In this document: positions 17,543-26,632 of the stretch, in pieces
Numbering within the stretch: the first letter of the stretch is position 1
Layout: each line of letters begins with the position of its first letter
Assembly: GCA_028871795.1 (NCBI GenBank)
Contig: JAGWMG010000005.1
Coordinates: 62,001 to 126,000 of the forward strand
DNA: 64,000 bases
Source of the DNA: Alphaproteobacteria bacterium
GTDB lineage: Bacteria; Pseudomonadota; Alphaproteobacteria; Micropepsales; Micropepsaceae
Direction: 5' to 3'
Notes under the pieces: model-generated
Told to the model about the DNA's origin: nothing
What the model saw: only the letters and a program-made list of their open reading frames with translations
Databases searched by the model: none
Translations under genes and position numbers: made by a program

Positions 17543-17584
17543 CGGAGTAGGACCAAGGGCCCCTTGGCCTACTCCGGTTTTTTT
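17543..17584 (+). terminator. Intrinsic terminator
   Basis: Stem CGGAGTAGG-(A)-CCAAGG with CCTTGG-CCTACTCCG (15 pairs, one bulged A at 17552), 3-nt loop, then seven T (17578-17584). Ends the plus-strand CoA-transferase unit; the converging lipoprotein gene stops at 17591. Confidence 0.85.
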
Positions 17585-17590
17585 GGAGCG

Positions 17591-18193
17591 CTATTCCACC
17601 CTCTTCAGCGCGATGAAGACCTTGAACAGCTTGGCGGCTTCGGGCGTCGCCATGAAGGCGTCGAGCGTCGCGGCGTCGGCGGTGATCTTGACGTCGCCGA
17701 AATTGCCGGCCTCGACGGTGCCCGCGATTTTGCCCGCCGCGATCGCTTCCTTCACCTTGTCCTCGTCGAACCAATAAAGCGTCAGCGTTCGGTTCTTGCC
17801 GAAGCGGTAGAGCATGGGAAGGTTCGCATTCTTGAGCTGGTCGTCCGCGGGTTTGCCGTCTTGGCCGGTCTGGACTGCGTTCATGTAACGGTTGGCGCCG
17901 AGCGTGGCGGTGCGGACCGTGAAACTCATCCAGCCGTCGTCGCTCTTGCCGGGGCCGGTCATCACCATGAGAGCGGAGATCGCGCCGTCGGCGCTGTCTT
18001 TGCCGCGCAGGAAATGGAAATAGGCCGCGCCTTTGTCCTTTTGGTCTTCGCCGTGCCCGACCCAGGTGCCCAGGAGCGCTTCGTCGGCGCCCAGTCCCGC
18101 CGTGGTGCCGACGGGAGTCTTGCTGGTCACCGGCAGGCAGCCCGCCAGCACAAGCGTGCAGGCGATCGCCAAGGCGATGCGGCGAATCTTCAT
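17591..18193 (-). CDS. Putative lipoprotein of unknown function
   Basis: 200 aa. The N-terminus KIRRIALAIACTLVLAGC is a lipoprotein signal with lipobox LAGC, so the mature protein is probably anchored through Cys18 to the inner or outer membrane. The mature part (LLGTWVGHGEDQKDKGAAYF onward) resembles small lipocalin-like or META-type beta domains, but no family is recognised. An in-frame TTG 15 nt upstream is less likely than ATG 18193. It is divergent from ccmE, with 83 bp between the two starts. Confidence 0.75.
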   Translation of the reverse strand: MKIRRIALAIACTLVLAGCLPVTSKTPVGTTAGLGADEALLGTWVGHGEDQKDKGAAYFHFLRGKDSADGAISALMVMTGPGKSDDGWMSFTVRTATLGANRYMNAVQTGQDGKPADDQLKNANLPMLYRFGKNRTLTLYWFDEDKVKEAIAAGKIAGTVEAGNFGDVKITADAATLDAFMATPEAAKLFKVFIALKRVE

Positions 18194-18276
18194 GTCGTTT
18201 TCCCCCAATCGGTGCCGGCGCTGGACGCGACGGGCGCGGCCATTATAGTCCCGTCCGCCGTCCGAGTCCGAACCCG

Positions 18277-18720
18277 ATGAATGCGAGAAAACGCCGCCGA
18301 CTGGCTTTCGCGCTTGCGCTTTTGGCGGGGGGCGCGGGCGCGGCCGCGCTGACGATCGCCGCGCTGAAGGACAATGTCCTCTATTTCTACAGCCCCAGCG
18401 ACGTGTTCGCGAAACATGTCGCGCCGGGCGTGGCGTTCCGCATCGGCGGGCTGGTCGAAAAGCACAGCGTGCGCAAAGTGCGCGGCACGGTCATCCGCTT
18501 CGTCGTCACCGACGGCAAGGCGCGCGTGCCCGTCGCTTACGACGGCGTGCTGCCGGCTCTGTTCCGCGAAGGCCAGGGCGTCGTGGCGACGGGCAGTTTG
18601 GTGCCGTCGGGCACTTTCGAGGCGACCCAGGTCCTTGCCAAGCATGACGAAAAGTACATGCCGCCGGAAGTGGTCGACGCGCTCAAGCGCAGCGGCCACT
18701 GGCAAGAGCACGCGCCTTGA
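18277..18720 (+). CDS. ccmE: Cytochrome c maturation heme chaperone CcmE
   Basis: 147 aa, normal family length. One N-terminal membrane anchor after RKRRR (LAFALALLAGGAGAAALTIA), a periplasmic OB-fold (VEKHSVRKVRGTVIRFVVTD), and the covalent heme-binding motif His123-xxx-Tyr127 in LAKHDEKYMPPEV. CcmE accepts heme from CcmABCD and passes it to the CcmF/H ligase, which is needed for the many c-type cytochromes encoded at 33-40 kb. Normally it sits in ccmI-ccmE-ccmF-ccmH followed by degP; here ccmI, ccmF and ccmH are absent and degP follows directly after 119 nt. Confidence 0.95.
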   Translation: MNARKRRRLAFALALLAGGAGAAALTIAALKDNVLYFYSPSDVFAKHVAPGVAFRIGGLVEKHSVRKVRGTVIRFVVTDGKARVPVAYDGVLPALFREGQGVVATGSLVPSGTFEATQVLAKHDEKYMPPEVVDALKRSGHWQEHAP

Positions 18721-18839
18721 CCCGCGCCGTACCCCAGCGAACATTCCAAATTCTTCATGTTGCGGAGAGAATTAGGCAATGGAAAGGGCGTATTGAGAAT
18801 ATGAGAAGCGGGCTTGGGGACGCTCCAAGGTAACGGAGA

Positions 18840-20420
18840 ATGAGTCTGATGACGAAGCAGAACATTGTCGATTTTCTTAAGCGGAACAGCCGATTGGTGG
18901 CCATCGGAGCTGCCGCCGGCGTGATCCTGGTGAGCTTTGGCGCCTACGCGCTGCTGCCTCGCGGCGCGTCGCGGGATACCACGACCGAGCCGGTCCGCTA
19001 CGTCGCGGCTCCGCAGGTGGCCGACGCCGCCGCGCCGCCGCCGCGCATGGTGGACAGCGGGATGCCGTTCAGTTTCGCCCCTCTGGTGGAGCGCGTCAGT
19101 CCGGCCGTCGTCAGCGTCACGGCAGAGGCGACCGAGACCGTCAATCAGCAGATCCCCGAAGACCTGCCCGATCCCTTCCGCGAGATGTTCAAGCAGTTCA
19201 ACCAGGGCAAGCCGCTGACGCAAAGGGCGGTGTCGATGGGCTCCGGCTTCATCATCGACCCGTCGGGCCTGATCGTGACCAACAACCACGTCATCGACGG
19301 CGCCAAGAAGATCAAGGTGAAGCTGACCGACGGACGCAGCTTCGACGCCACGCTGATCGGCAGCGACGCCGCCACCGACGTGGCGCTGCTCAAGGTCAAG
19401 ACCGAAAAGGCGCTGCCGACGGTGGAGTTCGGCAACGACCGCCGGCTGCGCGTGGGCGACTGGGTGATCGCGGTGGGCAATCCGTTCGGATTGTCGAACA
19501 CGGTGACCGCCGGCATCGTCTCCTCGATCGGGCGCGACCTCAGCACCAGCGGCGCCAACCAGTCCTACACCGACTTCATCCAGATCGACGCGCCGATCAA
19601 CCGCGGCAATTCGGGCGGTCCGACCTTCGATCTCGGCGGCCAGGTGGTCGGCATGAATTCGATCATCTTCTCGCCCTCCGGCGGCAGCGTCGGGATCGGC
19701 TTCGCCATTCCCGCTTCGACGATCCGCGAAGTGGTGGCGCAGCTTCAGGCCCATGGCCGCGTGGCGCGCGGCTGGCTGGGCGTGCAGATCCAGAGCGTGA
19801 CGCCGGAAGTCGCCGCCTCGCTCGGCATCAACGAGCCCAAGGGCGCCATCGTCGCCGGCGTCGTGCCCGACAGCCCGGCCGCGAAAGCGGGCTTGCGCCA
19901 AGGCGACGTGATCGTCGCCGTCAACGGCAAGGAGGTGCAGGATTCGCAGGACCTGACCCGCCGCGTGGCGATGCTTGCCGCCGGCAAGACCGCCACCTTG
20001 ACGGCGGTCCGCGACGGCGCCAGCCGGACGGTCTCGGTCACCATCGGCCAGAGGAAAGAAGATCAGGTCGCCTCCGTCGGCGAGCCTCAGGGCACGCCGT
20101 CGAGCGCGGCGGGCGCCACGGGTTCCGCCATGGGGATGGGTCTGGCAACCGTGACGCCGGAGCTGCGGAACAACTACAACCTCGATGGCAACGTTCAGGG
20201 CGTGGCCGTCACCAAGGTCGATCCCGAAAGCGACGCCGCCGACAAGGGCATGCAGCCGGGCGATATTGTCCTGGCCGTCAACAACGTCTCGGTTCACACC
20301 CCCAAGGACGTCGAGAAGAGCGTCGCTGCGGCGCATTCTAAAGGCCGCAAAAGCGTGCTCTTGTTGGTGTCCAGCGGCGGGACGTCGCATTTCGTGGCGG
20401 TGGACATAGGAAAGACCTGA
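18840..20420 (+). CDS. degP: DegP/HtrA-family periplasmic serine protease (Do type)
   Basis: 526 aa. N-terminal membrane anchor or uncleaved signal (LVAIGAAAGVILVSFGAYAL). Trypsin-like domain with catalytic triad His150 (TNNHVIDG), Asp180 (ATDVALLK) and Ser258 (NRGNSGGP), then two PDZ domains (RGWLGVQIQSVTPEVAASLG and the C-terminal GVAVTKVDPESDAADKGMQP). It degrades or refolds misfolded envelope proteins. GGAGA lies just before ATG 18840. Its place before a two-component pair and glnE is conserved in rhizobial-type chromosomes. Confidence 0.95.
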   Translation: MSLMTKQNIVDFLKRNSRLVAIGAAAGVILVSFGAYALLPRGASRDTTTEPVRYVAAPQVADAAAPPPRMVDSGMPFSFAPLVERVSPAVVSVTAEATETVNQQIPEDLPDPFREMFKQFNQGKPLTQRAVSMGSGFIIDPSGLIVTNNHVIDGAKKIKVKLTDGRSFDATLIGSDAATDVALLKVKTEKALPTVEFGNDRRLRVGDWVIAVGNPFGLSNTVTAGIVSSIGRDLSTSGANQSYTDFIQIDAPINRGNSGGPTFDLGGQVVGMNSIIFSPSGGSVGIGFAIPASTIREVVAQLQAHGRVARGWLGVQIQSVTPEVAASLGINEPKGAIVAGVVPDSPAAKAGLRQGDVIVAVNGKEVQDSQDLTRRVAMLAAGKTATLTAVRDGASRTVSVTIGQRKEDQVASVGEPQGTPSSAAGATGSAMGMGLATVTPELRNNYNLDGNVQGVAVTKVDPESDAADKGMQPGDIVLAVNNVSVHTPKDVEKSVAAAHSKGRKSVLLLVSSGGTSHFVAVDIGKT

Positions 20421-20548
20421 GTTTGTTGCGTACCGGGCGGCGTTCGCGAGAGCGGGCGGCGCCCGGCCCCCGCGCCGGCGGCGGCGGCCCCATCCCCCCC
20501 GTTGCTGCCGCCGGCGCGGACCCATTCACCCCCAAGCGGAGCTGCGGC

Positions 20549-21223
20549 ATGCGCATCCTCGTCGTAGAAGACGATCTCGAAGCGCAGCGTTATCTCGTCA
20601 ACGGACTGAGGGAAGCGGGCCACGTCGTCGACGACGCGGCCGACGGCGAAACCGGTCTGACGCTGGCCCTGTCGCGGCCGTACGACGTCGCCATCGTCGA
20701 CCGCATGCTGCCGAAGATGGACGGCCTCAACGTCGTGGCCGAGATGCGCGAGCACGGCAACAACATGCCGATCCTTTTCCTCAGCGCGCTCTCCGAGGTG
20801 GACGACCGCGTCAAGGGGCTGAAGGCGGGCGGCGACGACTACCTCACCAAGCCTTACGCCTTCGTCGAATTGCTGGCGCGCATCGACGCGCTGATGCGGC
20901 GGCGCTCGCCCGCCTCGGTGAAGACCAAGCTGGCGGTGGGCGATCTGGAGCTCGACCTGCTGACCCGCACGGCGACGCGCGCCGCCCAGTCGATCGACCT
21001 GCAGCCGCGTGAGTTCCGCCTGCTCGAATACCTGATGCGCCACGCCGGGCAGGTCGTCACCCGCACCATGCTGCTCGAGAGCGTGTGGGAATATCACTTT
21101 GATCCGCAGACCAACGTGATCGACGTGCATATCTCGCGGCTGCGTGCGAAGATCGACAAAGGCTTCCAGACCGCGCTGCTTCACACCGTGCGCGGCGCCG
21201 GCTACATGATCCGTGCGCGGTAG
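20549..21223 (+). CDS. OmpR-family response regulator (FeuP-like position)
   Basis: 224 aa. Receiver (MRILVVEDDLEAQ, phospho-acceptor Asp51 in AIVDRMLPK, Lys in DYLTKPYAF) plus OmpR winged helix (QTNVIDVHISRLRAKIDKGF). ATG 20549 is the canonical start and is preceded by AGCGGAG; the open frame upstream is a GC-rich spacer after degP. In rhizobia the gene between degP and glnE is feuP, and this synteny suggests the same orthologue group, but the sequence alone does not prove it. It overlaps the kinase gene by 11 nt. Confidence 0.92.
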   Translation: MRILVVEDDLEAQRYLVNGLREAGHVVDDAADGETGLTLALSRPYDVAIVDRMLPKMDGLNVVAEMREHGNNMPILFLSALSEVDDRVKGLKAGGDDYLTKPYAFVELLARIDALMRRRSPASVKTKLAVGDLELDLLTRTATRAAQSIDLQPREFRLLEYLMRHAGQVVTRTMLLESVWEYHFDPQTNVIDVHISRLRAKIDKGFQTALLHTVRGAGYMIRAR

Positions 21224-22679
21224 CATTCTTCGCCACTGGGCGCCGGGCATCCTGCGCACCCAGGCGTTCCGCATCGTGCTGATCTACGTCTTCGTCTTCG
21301 CCATATCGGCGACGGTGCTGGTCGGCTTCACCTATTGGAACACCGAGCGCTCGCTCGACGCCCAGACCGACCAGATCATCGAGGCCGAGATCACCGGCCT
21401 CCTCGAGCAGTATCAGCGTCTCGACCTCATGGGCCTGGCCGACGTCGTCGCCAGCCGCTCGTCGCGCGAGGGGCAGAGCCTCTACATCCTGGCGGACAGC
21501 CTGGGCCAGCAGCTTGCCGGCAATCTCGACCATTGGCCGCCGACGGTGAAGAGCGTGGGCAACTTCGTCGAATTTCAGTACACCCGCCGCATACAGAACG
21601 AGTTGGTGACCCGGCGCGCCCGCGGCATGGCCCTGCCGCTGGCGGGTGGCGGCTTCGAATTGCTGGTCGCCCGCGATGTCTCGGAGCGCGAGCTGACCAG
21701 GCGTCTGTTCAGCACGACGCTGCCCTGGAGCGTGGGCTTGATGCTGGTGTTCGGGCTGGTCGGCGGCGCTCTGATGAGCCGCAACGTGCTGGCGCGCCTG
21801 GATTCGATCAATCGCACCAGCGCCGAGATCGTGGCCGGCGACTTTTCGCGCCGCGTGCCGCTGACCGCGGCGCACGACGAATTCGATGCGCTGGCGGAGA
21901 ACCTCAACCGCATGTTCGAACGCATCGAGCGGCTGATGAAGGGCATGCGCGAGGTGGCGGATTCCGTCGCTCACGACCTGCGCACGCCGCTGAACCGCTT
22001 GCGCAACCGTCTGGAAGAGGCGCAGCGCCGGCTCGATCCGCAAAGCCCCTATGCCGTCGAGATCGAGGCGGCGATCGCGGAGACCGACGGACTGATCGCG
22101 ACCTTCAACGCGCTGCTCCTGATCGCCGAGGCGGATTCGGGCGCGGCGCGCGGCGCGATGACCCAGATCGATCTCTCGGCGGCGATGGCGGACGCCGCCG
22201 AACTCTACGCGCCGCTGGCCGAGGAAAAGAACATCGCCTTGAGCGTGCTGCCCGCGGGCGTTGTGACCATCGAGGGCAACCGCAGCCTGGTCAGCCAGGC
22301 GCTCGCCAATCTGATCGACAACGCCATCAAGTACACGCCCGCCGAGGGGTGCGTCACCATCTCGGCGGCCGAGACGCCGAGCGGCGTCGATCTGACGGTG
22401 GCCGACAGCGGACCGGGCATTCCCGAGGCCGACCGTCTGCGCGTCGTCGAGCGCTTCGTGCGGCTGGAGGCCAGCCGCAATTCGCCGGGCACGGGGCTGG
22501 GCCTCAGTCTGGTCGCGGCGGTGGCGCGCCTGCACCGGGCGCGCCTCACGCTCGACGACAACCATCCCGGCCTGAAGGCCACGCTCTCCTTTCCGCGCGC
22601 ACCGCTCAGGGCGTCGAAAGCAGCGAACAAGGAATTGCGGATGGCGAATAGCGAACAAGTAACGGCGAATAGGGAATAG
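21213..22679 (+). CDS. Sensor histidine kinase (FeuQ-like position)
   Basis: 488 aa from GTG 21213. TM1 (FRIVLIYVFVFAISATVLVG), periplasmic sensor ~residues 35-165, TM2 (LPWSVGLMLVFGLVGGALM), HAMP, DHp with His254 (DSVAHDLRTPLNRLRNRLE), and ATPase domain with NLIDNAIKYTP, DSGPGIPEAD and GTGLGLSLV. Partner of the regulator encoded upstream. The normal end of the kinase domain is near FPRAP. The last ~20 residues (KELRMANSEQVTANRE) are encoded by an inserted GAATAGC-type repeat, so the native stop has been displaced; the added tail is probably unstructured. Confidence 0.92.
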   Translation: MRGSILRHWAPGILRTQAFRIVLIYVFVFAISATVLVGFTYWNTERSLDAQTDQIIEAEITGLLEQYQRLDLMGLADVVASRSSREGQSLYILADSLGQQLAGNLDHWPPTVKSVGNFVEFQYTRRIQNELVTRRARGMALPLAGGGFELLVARDVSERELTRRLFSTTLPWSVGLMLVFGLVGGALMSRNVLARLDSINRTSAEIVAGDFSRRVPLTAAHDEFDALAENLNRMFERIERLMKGMREVADSVAHDLRTPLNRLRNRLEEAQRRLDPQSPYAVEIEAAIAETDGLIATFNALLLIAEADSGAARGAMTQIDLSAAMADAAELYAPLAEEKNIALSVLPAGVVTIEGNRSLVSQALANLIDNAIKYTPAEGCVTISAAETPSGVDLTVADSGPGIPEADRLRVVERFVRLEASRNSPGTGLGLSLVAAVARLHRARLTLDDNHPGLKATLSFPRAPLRASKAANKELRMANSEQVTANRE

Positions 22680-22757
22680 CGAATAGCGAGTGGGGAATGA
22701 AATCGGGACCGTCCTACTTTTCTCCTAATCGCTATTCGCTATTCGCCATTCACTCTA
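22642..22757. repeat. GCGAATAG-type palindromic repeat element
   Basis: Repeated GCGAATAG/GGGAATAG units (22644-22689) are followed by a 39-nt unique spacer and the inverted counterpart (22729-22747). The arms 22672-22689 and 22729-22747 pair with one mismatch. Composition is AT-rich against the surrounding DNA. It resembles dispersed REP-like repeats; it supplies the C-terminal codons of the kinase and ends 10 bp before the glnE start. Confidence 0.75.
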
Positions 22758-22767
22758 GTATCCGGCC

Positions 22768-25665
22768 ATGACTCCCTTCGCGTTCTCTCCCGCCGCGCTG
22801 CCCAGGCCTTTCGACCGCGCCCGCGCCGAGCGTACCTTCGAGCGTCTGGCGGAGGCGGGCTATCGTCCCGAAGACGAGGCGCGCGCCCTGCTGGAGTGTG
22901 CATTCGCCAACAGCGCCTATCTCTGCCGGCTGGCGCTGCGCGAACATCAAACGCTGGCGCGCCTGTTCGCCGAGGGTCCGAGCGCGGTTGTGCACGAGGC
23001 GATGGCCTCGGCGCTGGCGGCGGAGTGCGCGCCGGGCGAACCCGACATCATGGCCGCGCTGCGCCAGGCCAAGCGCCGCGCCGCGCTGTGCGTGGCGCTG
23101 GCCGACATCGCCGGAGCCTGGACTCTGGAAGAGGTCACCGCCGCGCTCACCGGTTTCGCCGACGCCGCCGTCAAGAGCGCGTTGCGTTTCGCCTTGAAGG
23201 ACGCCGCCCGCGATATGGCGTCGGCGCCCCGGGACGGCGCGGCGCTGGAAGCCTCCACGGGCCTCGTGGTCCTGGCGATGGGAAAATACGGCGCCTTCGA
23301 ACTCAATTATTCGAGCGACATCGACATCGTCGTCTACTACGACGCGGAACGGTTCCCTTTCCGCAAGCGCGGCGAGGCGCGCGCCGCCGCCGTCGAGATC
23401 GTCAAGAAGCTGGTGAAGCTGATCGGCGAGATCACCGCGGACGGTTACGTCTTCCGGGTCGATCTGCGCCTGCGCCCCGACGCGGGCGCCACCCAGATCG
23501 CCATCTCCACCGAGGCGGCCGAGGCCTATTACGAGGAGATGGGGCAGAATTGGGAGCGCGCGGCGCTGATCAAGGCGCGCGCCTGCGCCGGCGACGGGAC
23601 GGCTGCGGCGCGTTTTCTTTCGGCGCTCGAACCCTTCGTCTGGCGGCGCAATCTCGACTTCGCCGCCATCGAGGACATCCATTCCATCAAGCGGCAGATC
23701 CACGCCCATGTCGGCCACGGCGAGATCGCGGTGGCCGGACACAACGTCAAGCTCGGGCGCGGCGGCATCCGCGAGGTCGAATTCTTTGCCCAGACGCAGC
23801 AACTCATTCTGGGCGGACGCGATCCGTCGCTGCGCCAGCGCGGCACCATCGACGCGCTGGCGGCGCTGCGTTCCCGCCGCCATGTCGGCGCCGTTGCGGC
23901 GCGCGAACTGTCGAAGGCCTATCGCTTCCTGCGCACGCTCGAACATCGCCTGCAGATGATGGACGACGAGCAGACGCACACCGTTCCCAAGACGCCGCAG
24001 GGCGTGGCGCACACCGCCTGTTTCATGGGCTTCGCCGAGACGCCCGCCTTCGCGCTGGCACTGCTCGACGAACTGGAGACCGTGCAGGGCCATTACGCGC
24101 ACCTGTTCGAGAGCGCCGCGCCGCTGGCGGCGGCCGCCGGCAATCTCGTCTTCACCGGCGTCGAGGACGATCCCGAGACGCTGAAGACGCTGGAGCGCAT
24201 GGGCTGGCGCGATCCCGCCCATGTCTCGGGCGCCATCCGCGGCTGGCATCACGGCCGCATCCGCGCCACGCGCAGCGCGCGGGCCCGCGAGCTGTTGACC
24301 AAACTGGTGCCGGCGTTGCTCGCGGCCTTGGCGGCGAGCGCCGATCCCGATGCGGCTTTCGCCCAGTTCGACCGTTTCCTCGGCAATCTTCCCGCCGGCG
24401 TGCAGCTCTTCTCGCTGCTGCTCGCCCATTCCGAGCTGTTGCGCCTGATCGCGGCGATCATGGGCTCGGCGCCGAGGCTGGCCACCCATCTCGCCCGCGC
24501 GCCGGCGACGCTCGACGCCCTGCTCGATGCGGATTTCCTGACCACGCTGCCCGCGCGCGAAGTGCTCGACAAATCGCTGCGGGACCGGCTGGCGCGCGCC
24601 GGCGACACCGAACGCGTGCTCGACGCGGCGCGCCGCTTCGCCAAGGAGCAGGGCTTCCGCGTCGGCGTGCAGGTGATCGAGGGCGTGGCCAAGGCCGACG
24701 CCGCCGGCCCCGCCTTCGCGGCGACCGCCGAGTGCGTCATCGCCGGGCTTCTGCCGCACGTCGCCGAGGCGCTGGCCGAGAGCGCCGGGCGGGTGAGCCG
24801 CGGCCGGTTCGCGGTGATCGCGATGGGCAAGCTGGGGGGGCGCGAAATGACGGCGGGCAGCGATCTCGACCTCGTCTTCGTCTACGACGCGCCCGCCGAC
24901 GCCGAACACAGCGACGGCCCCAAGCCGATGCCCGTCAGTCTTTATTATGCGCGCCTGGCGCAGCGGCTGATCGCGGCGCTGACCGTGGCGACGTCGGAAG
25001 GCACCCTTTACGAGGTGGACATGCGCCTGCGCCCGACCGGCAACAAAGGCCCGGTGGCGGTGAGCCTGCAATCCTTCGCGCGCTATCACGAGAGCGAATC
25101 CTGGACCTGGGAACGCATGGCGCTGACGCGGGCGCGCGTGATCGCCTCCCCGCCCGATCTGGCCGCTAGGCTCGATGCCGCCATCGCTGCCACGCTCAGC
25201 CGGCGCTCGGATTGGACGAGGCTGTTCGCCGATGCCCGCGAGATGCGCGAGAAAGTCGCCGCGCAATATCCGGGGAAGAATCCCTGGGACCTGAAATACG
25301 CGCCGGGCGGCTTGATCGACGTCGAGTTCGTCGCCCAGATCCTGCAACTGCGCCACGCCCACGAGAATCCTTCGGTGCTGTCCACCAACACGGTGGCGGC
25401 GCTGGCGCGGCTGGCCAAGGCGGGCGCGCTCGGCGGGGCCGACGCCGAGGCGCTGATCGCCGCCGCCAATCTCCAACACGCGCTGACCCAGGCGCTGCGC
25501 ATCGCGCTGGACGGACCGCTCGACGCGGCAACCGCGACGCCGGGCCTCAGGGCGCTGCTGGCGCGGGCGGGCGGGGCGGCAGACTTCGCGGTTCTGCAGA
25601 CGCTGCTGGCCGAGCATCAGGCGCGCGCGCGGCGGATCTTCGAACGCGTCATGGCAGGGTCGTGA
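22768..25665 (+). CDS. glnE: Bifunctional glutamine synthetase adenylyltransferase/adenylyl-removing enzyme
   Basis: 965 aa. Two nucleotidyltransferase domains, each with the family signature: MGKYGAFELNYSSDIDIVVY from Met171 (deadenylylating half) and MGKLGGREMTAGSDLDLVFV from Met686 (adenylylating half), separated by a helical regulatory linker. It modifies GlnA according to the PII state and so sets nitrogen assimilation. Length matches the family. The gene is immediately downstream of the repeat element, so its transcription may depend on readthrough of that hairpin from the degP/kinase operon or on a promoter inside it (inference). Confidence 0.96.
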   Translation: MTPFAFSPAALPRPFDRARAERTFERLAEAGYRPEDEARALLECAFANSAYLCRLALREHQTLARLFAEGPSAVVHEAMASALAAECAPGEPDIMAALRQAKRRAALCVALADIAGAWTLEEVTAALTGFADAAVKSALRFALKDAARDMASAPRDGAALEASTGLVVLAMGKYGAFELNYSSDIDIVVYYDAERFPFRKRGEARAAAVEIVKKLVKLIGEITADGYVFRVDLRLRPDAGATQIAISTEAAEAYYEEMGQNWERAALIKARACAGDGTAAARFLSALEPFVWRRNLDFAAIEDIHSIKRQIHAHVGHGEIAVAGHNVKLGRGGIREVEFFAQTQQLILGGRDPSLRQRGTIDALAALRSRRHVGAVAARELSKAYRFLRTLEHRLQMMDDEQTHTVPKTPQGVAHTACFMGFAETPAFALALLDELETVQGHYAHLFESAAPLAAAAGNLVFTGVEDDPETLKTLERMGWRDPAHVSGAIRGWHHGRIRATRSARARELLTKLVPALLAALAASADPDAAFAQFDRFLGNLPAGVQLFSLLLAHSELLRLIAAIMGSAPRLATHLARAPATLDALLDADFLTTLPAREVLDKSLRDRLARAGDTERVLDAARRFAKEQGFRVGVQVIEGVAKADAAGPAFAATAECVIAGLLPHVAEALAESAGRVSRGRFAVIAMGKLGGREMTAGSDLDLVFVYDAPADAEHSDGPKPMPVSLYYARLAQRLIAALTVATSEGTLYEVDMRLRPTGNKGPVAVSLQSFARYHESESWTWERMALTRARVIASPPDLAARLDAAIAATLSRRSDWTRLFADAREMREKVAAQYPGKNPWDLKYAPGGLIDVEFVAQILQLRHAHENPSVLSTNTVAALARLAKAGALGGADAEALIAAANLQHALTQALRIALDGPLDAATATPGLRALLARAGGAADFAVLQTLLAEHQARARRIFERVMAGS

Positions 25666-25821
25666 GGATTGTGGGTGCTGTTTTCATGCCGAGCCTGTCG
25701 AAGCATGCGTTTGTACAAGCGCGGCCGGAAACCGCGCCTCTTGGCCCGCAATTGACCACGCGGACGGAACCGGCTTGAATCCGGCTGCGGGGTGGGCGAT
25801 AACCCGCCCCCAACTTGGAAC

Positions 25822-25896
25822 GCGGGCGTAGCTCAGGGGTAGAGCATAACCTTGCCAAGGTTAGGGTCGGGCGTTCGATTCGCCTCGCCCGCTCCA
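25822..25896 (+). tRNA. tRNA-Gly (anticodon GCC)
   Basis: A complete cloverleaf can be drawn: acceptor GCGGGCG (25822-25828) with CGCCCGC (25886-25892), D-arm AGCTCAGGGGTAGAGC, anticodon loop with GCC at 25854-25856, T-loop TTCGATT, and encoded CCA at 25894-25896. The T-stem has one G-U closing pair. No integrase gene lies next to it. Confidence 0.96.
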
Positions 25897-25923
25897 GGTT
25901 TTTCGATAAGATCAGACAGTTAG

Positions 25924-25947
25924 ACGGCTCTTCAGGCCGTTTTTTTT
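25924..25947 (+). terminator. Intrinsic terminator of the tRNA gene
   Basis: Stem ACGGC (25924-25928) with GCCGT (25936-25940), 7-nt loop, then a run of eight T (25940-25947), 28 nt after the tRNA CCA end. The remaining 220 nt up to the formate dehydrogenase operon show no gene and presumably carry its promoter. Confidence 0.85.
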
Positions 25948-26167
25948 GCTTCCCCACTACAGCATGCCAAGCTGGGGAAACAGGGGGGAGGCGGCAAGCG
26001 GCAGGATCGGGTCCCTGGCACCACTCCTGGTACTTCATAACCCGCTGGAAATTAAGGAAATTACCGCAGTCTGTGGATTTACTCCGCCGTCGCGCGGTAG
26101 CATTGTTTTGACGCGAAATCGCAGGTTCACGAAGGTGATGTGACTTTCGTGCGCAAAGGACAGCGAC

Positions 26168-26632
26168 ATGAAGCCTTGGAACAAGGAACGCGCTGAAGAA
26201 ATCATCCAGGCACATCGCAATGCGGAGGGCGCCGCTCTCCCGATCCTCCACGGTCTGCAAGCGGAGTTCGGGTTCATTTCCGAAGAAGCCGTTGTGATGA
26301 TCGCCGACGCCCTCAATCTGACGCGCGCGGAGATGCACGGCATCGTCACCTTCTACCATGACTTTCGCCGTGCACCGCCGGGCCGCCATGTGCTCAAGCT
26401 CTGCCGCGCCGAGGCCTGCCAGGCGATGGGCGGCGACGCGCTCGCGGCCCGCGTGCGGGAGCGCCTGCGGCTGGGCTGGAGCGAGACCACCGACGATCGG
26501 TCGGTGACGTTGGAACCCGTCTATTGTCTCGGGCTTTGCGCCTGCGCACCGGCGGCGATGCTGGATGGCCGGCCGGTCGGACGTCTCGACCGCGAAAGGC
26601 TGGATGCGCTGCTGGACGGAGTGCAGCCGTGA
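26168..26632 (+). CDS. fdsG: NAD-dependent formate dehydrogenase gamma subunit (NuoE-like)
   Basis: 154 aa. NuoE/thioredoxin-like [2Fe-2S] protein: ILHGLQAEFGFISEEAVVMI at the N-terminus, then cluster ligands in KLCRAEACQAMGG and VYCLGLCACAPAAM. It passes electrons between FdsB (FMN, NAD) and the FdsA chain in the soluble FdsABG complex. First gene of the operon; its TGA overlaps the GTG start of fdsB (GTGA at 26629). Confidence 0.93.
   Translation: MKPWNKERAEEIIQAHRNAEGAALPILHGLQAEFGFISEEAVVMIADALNLTRAEMHGIVTFYHDFRRAPPGRHVLKLCRAEACQAMGGDALAARVRERLRLGWSETTDDRSVTLEPVYCLGLCACAPAAMLDGRPVGRLDRERLDALLDGVQP

Noticed and set aside
18537..20525. 662-codon open frame antisense to degP
   Set aside because: No family pattern, no ribosome site, and degP with an intact catalytic triad occupies the other strand.
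25822..25947. tRNA-Gly as an integration site of a genomic island
   Set aside because: No integrase gene and no repeated tRNA 3' end found nearby; the formate dehydrogenase operon has normal composition.
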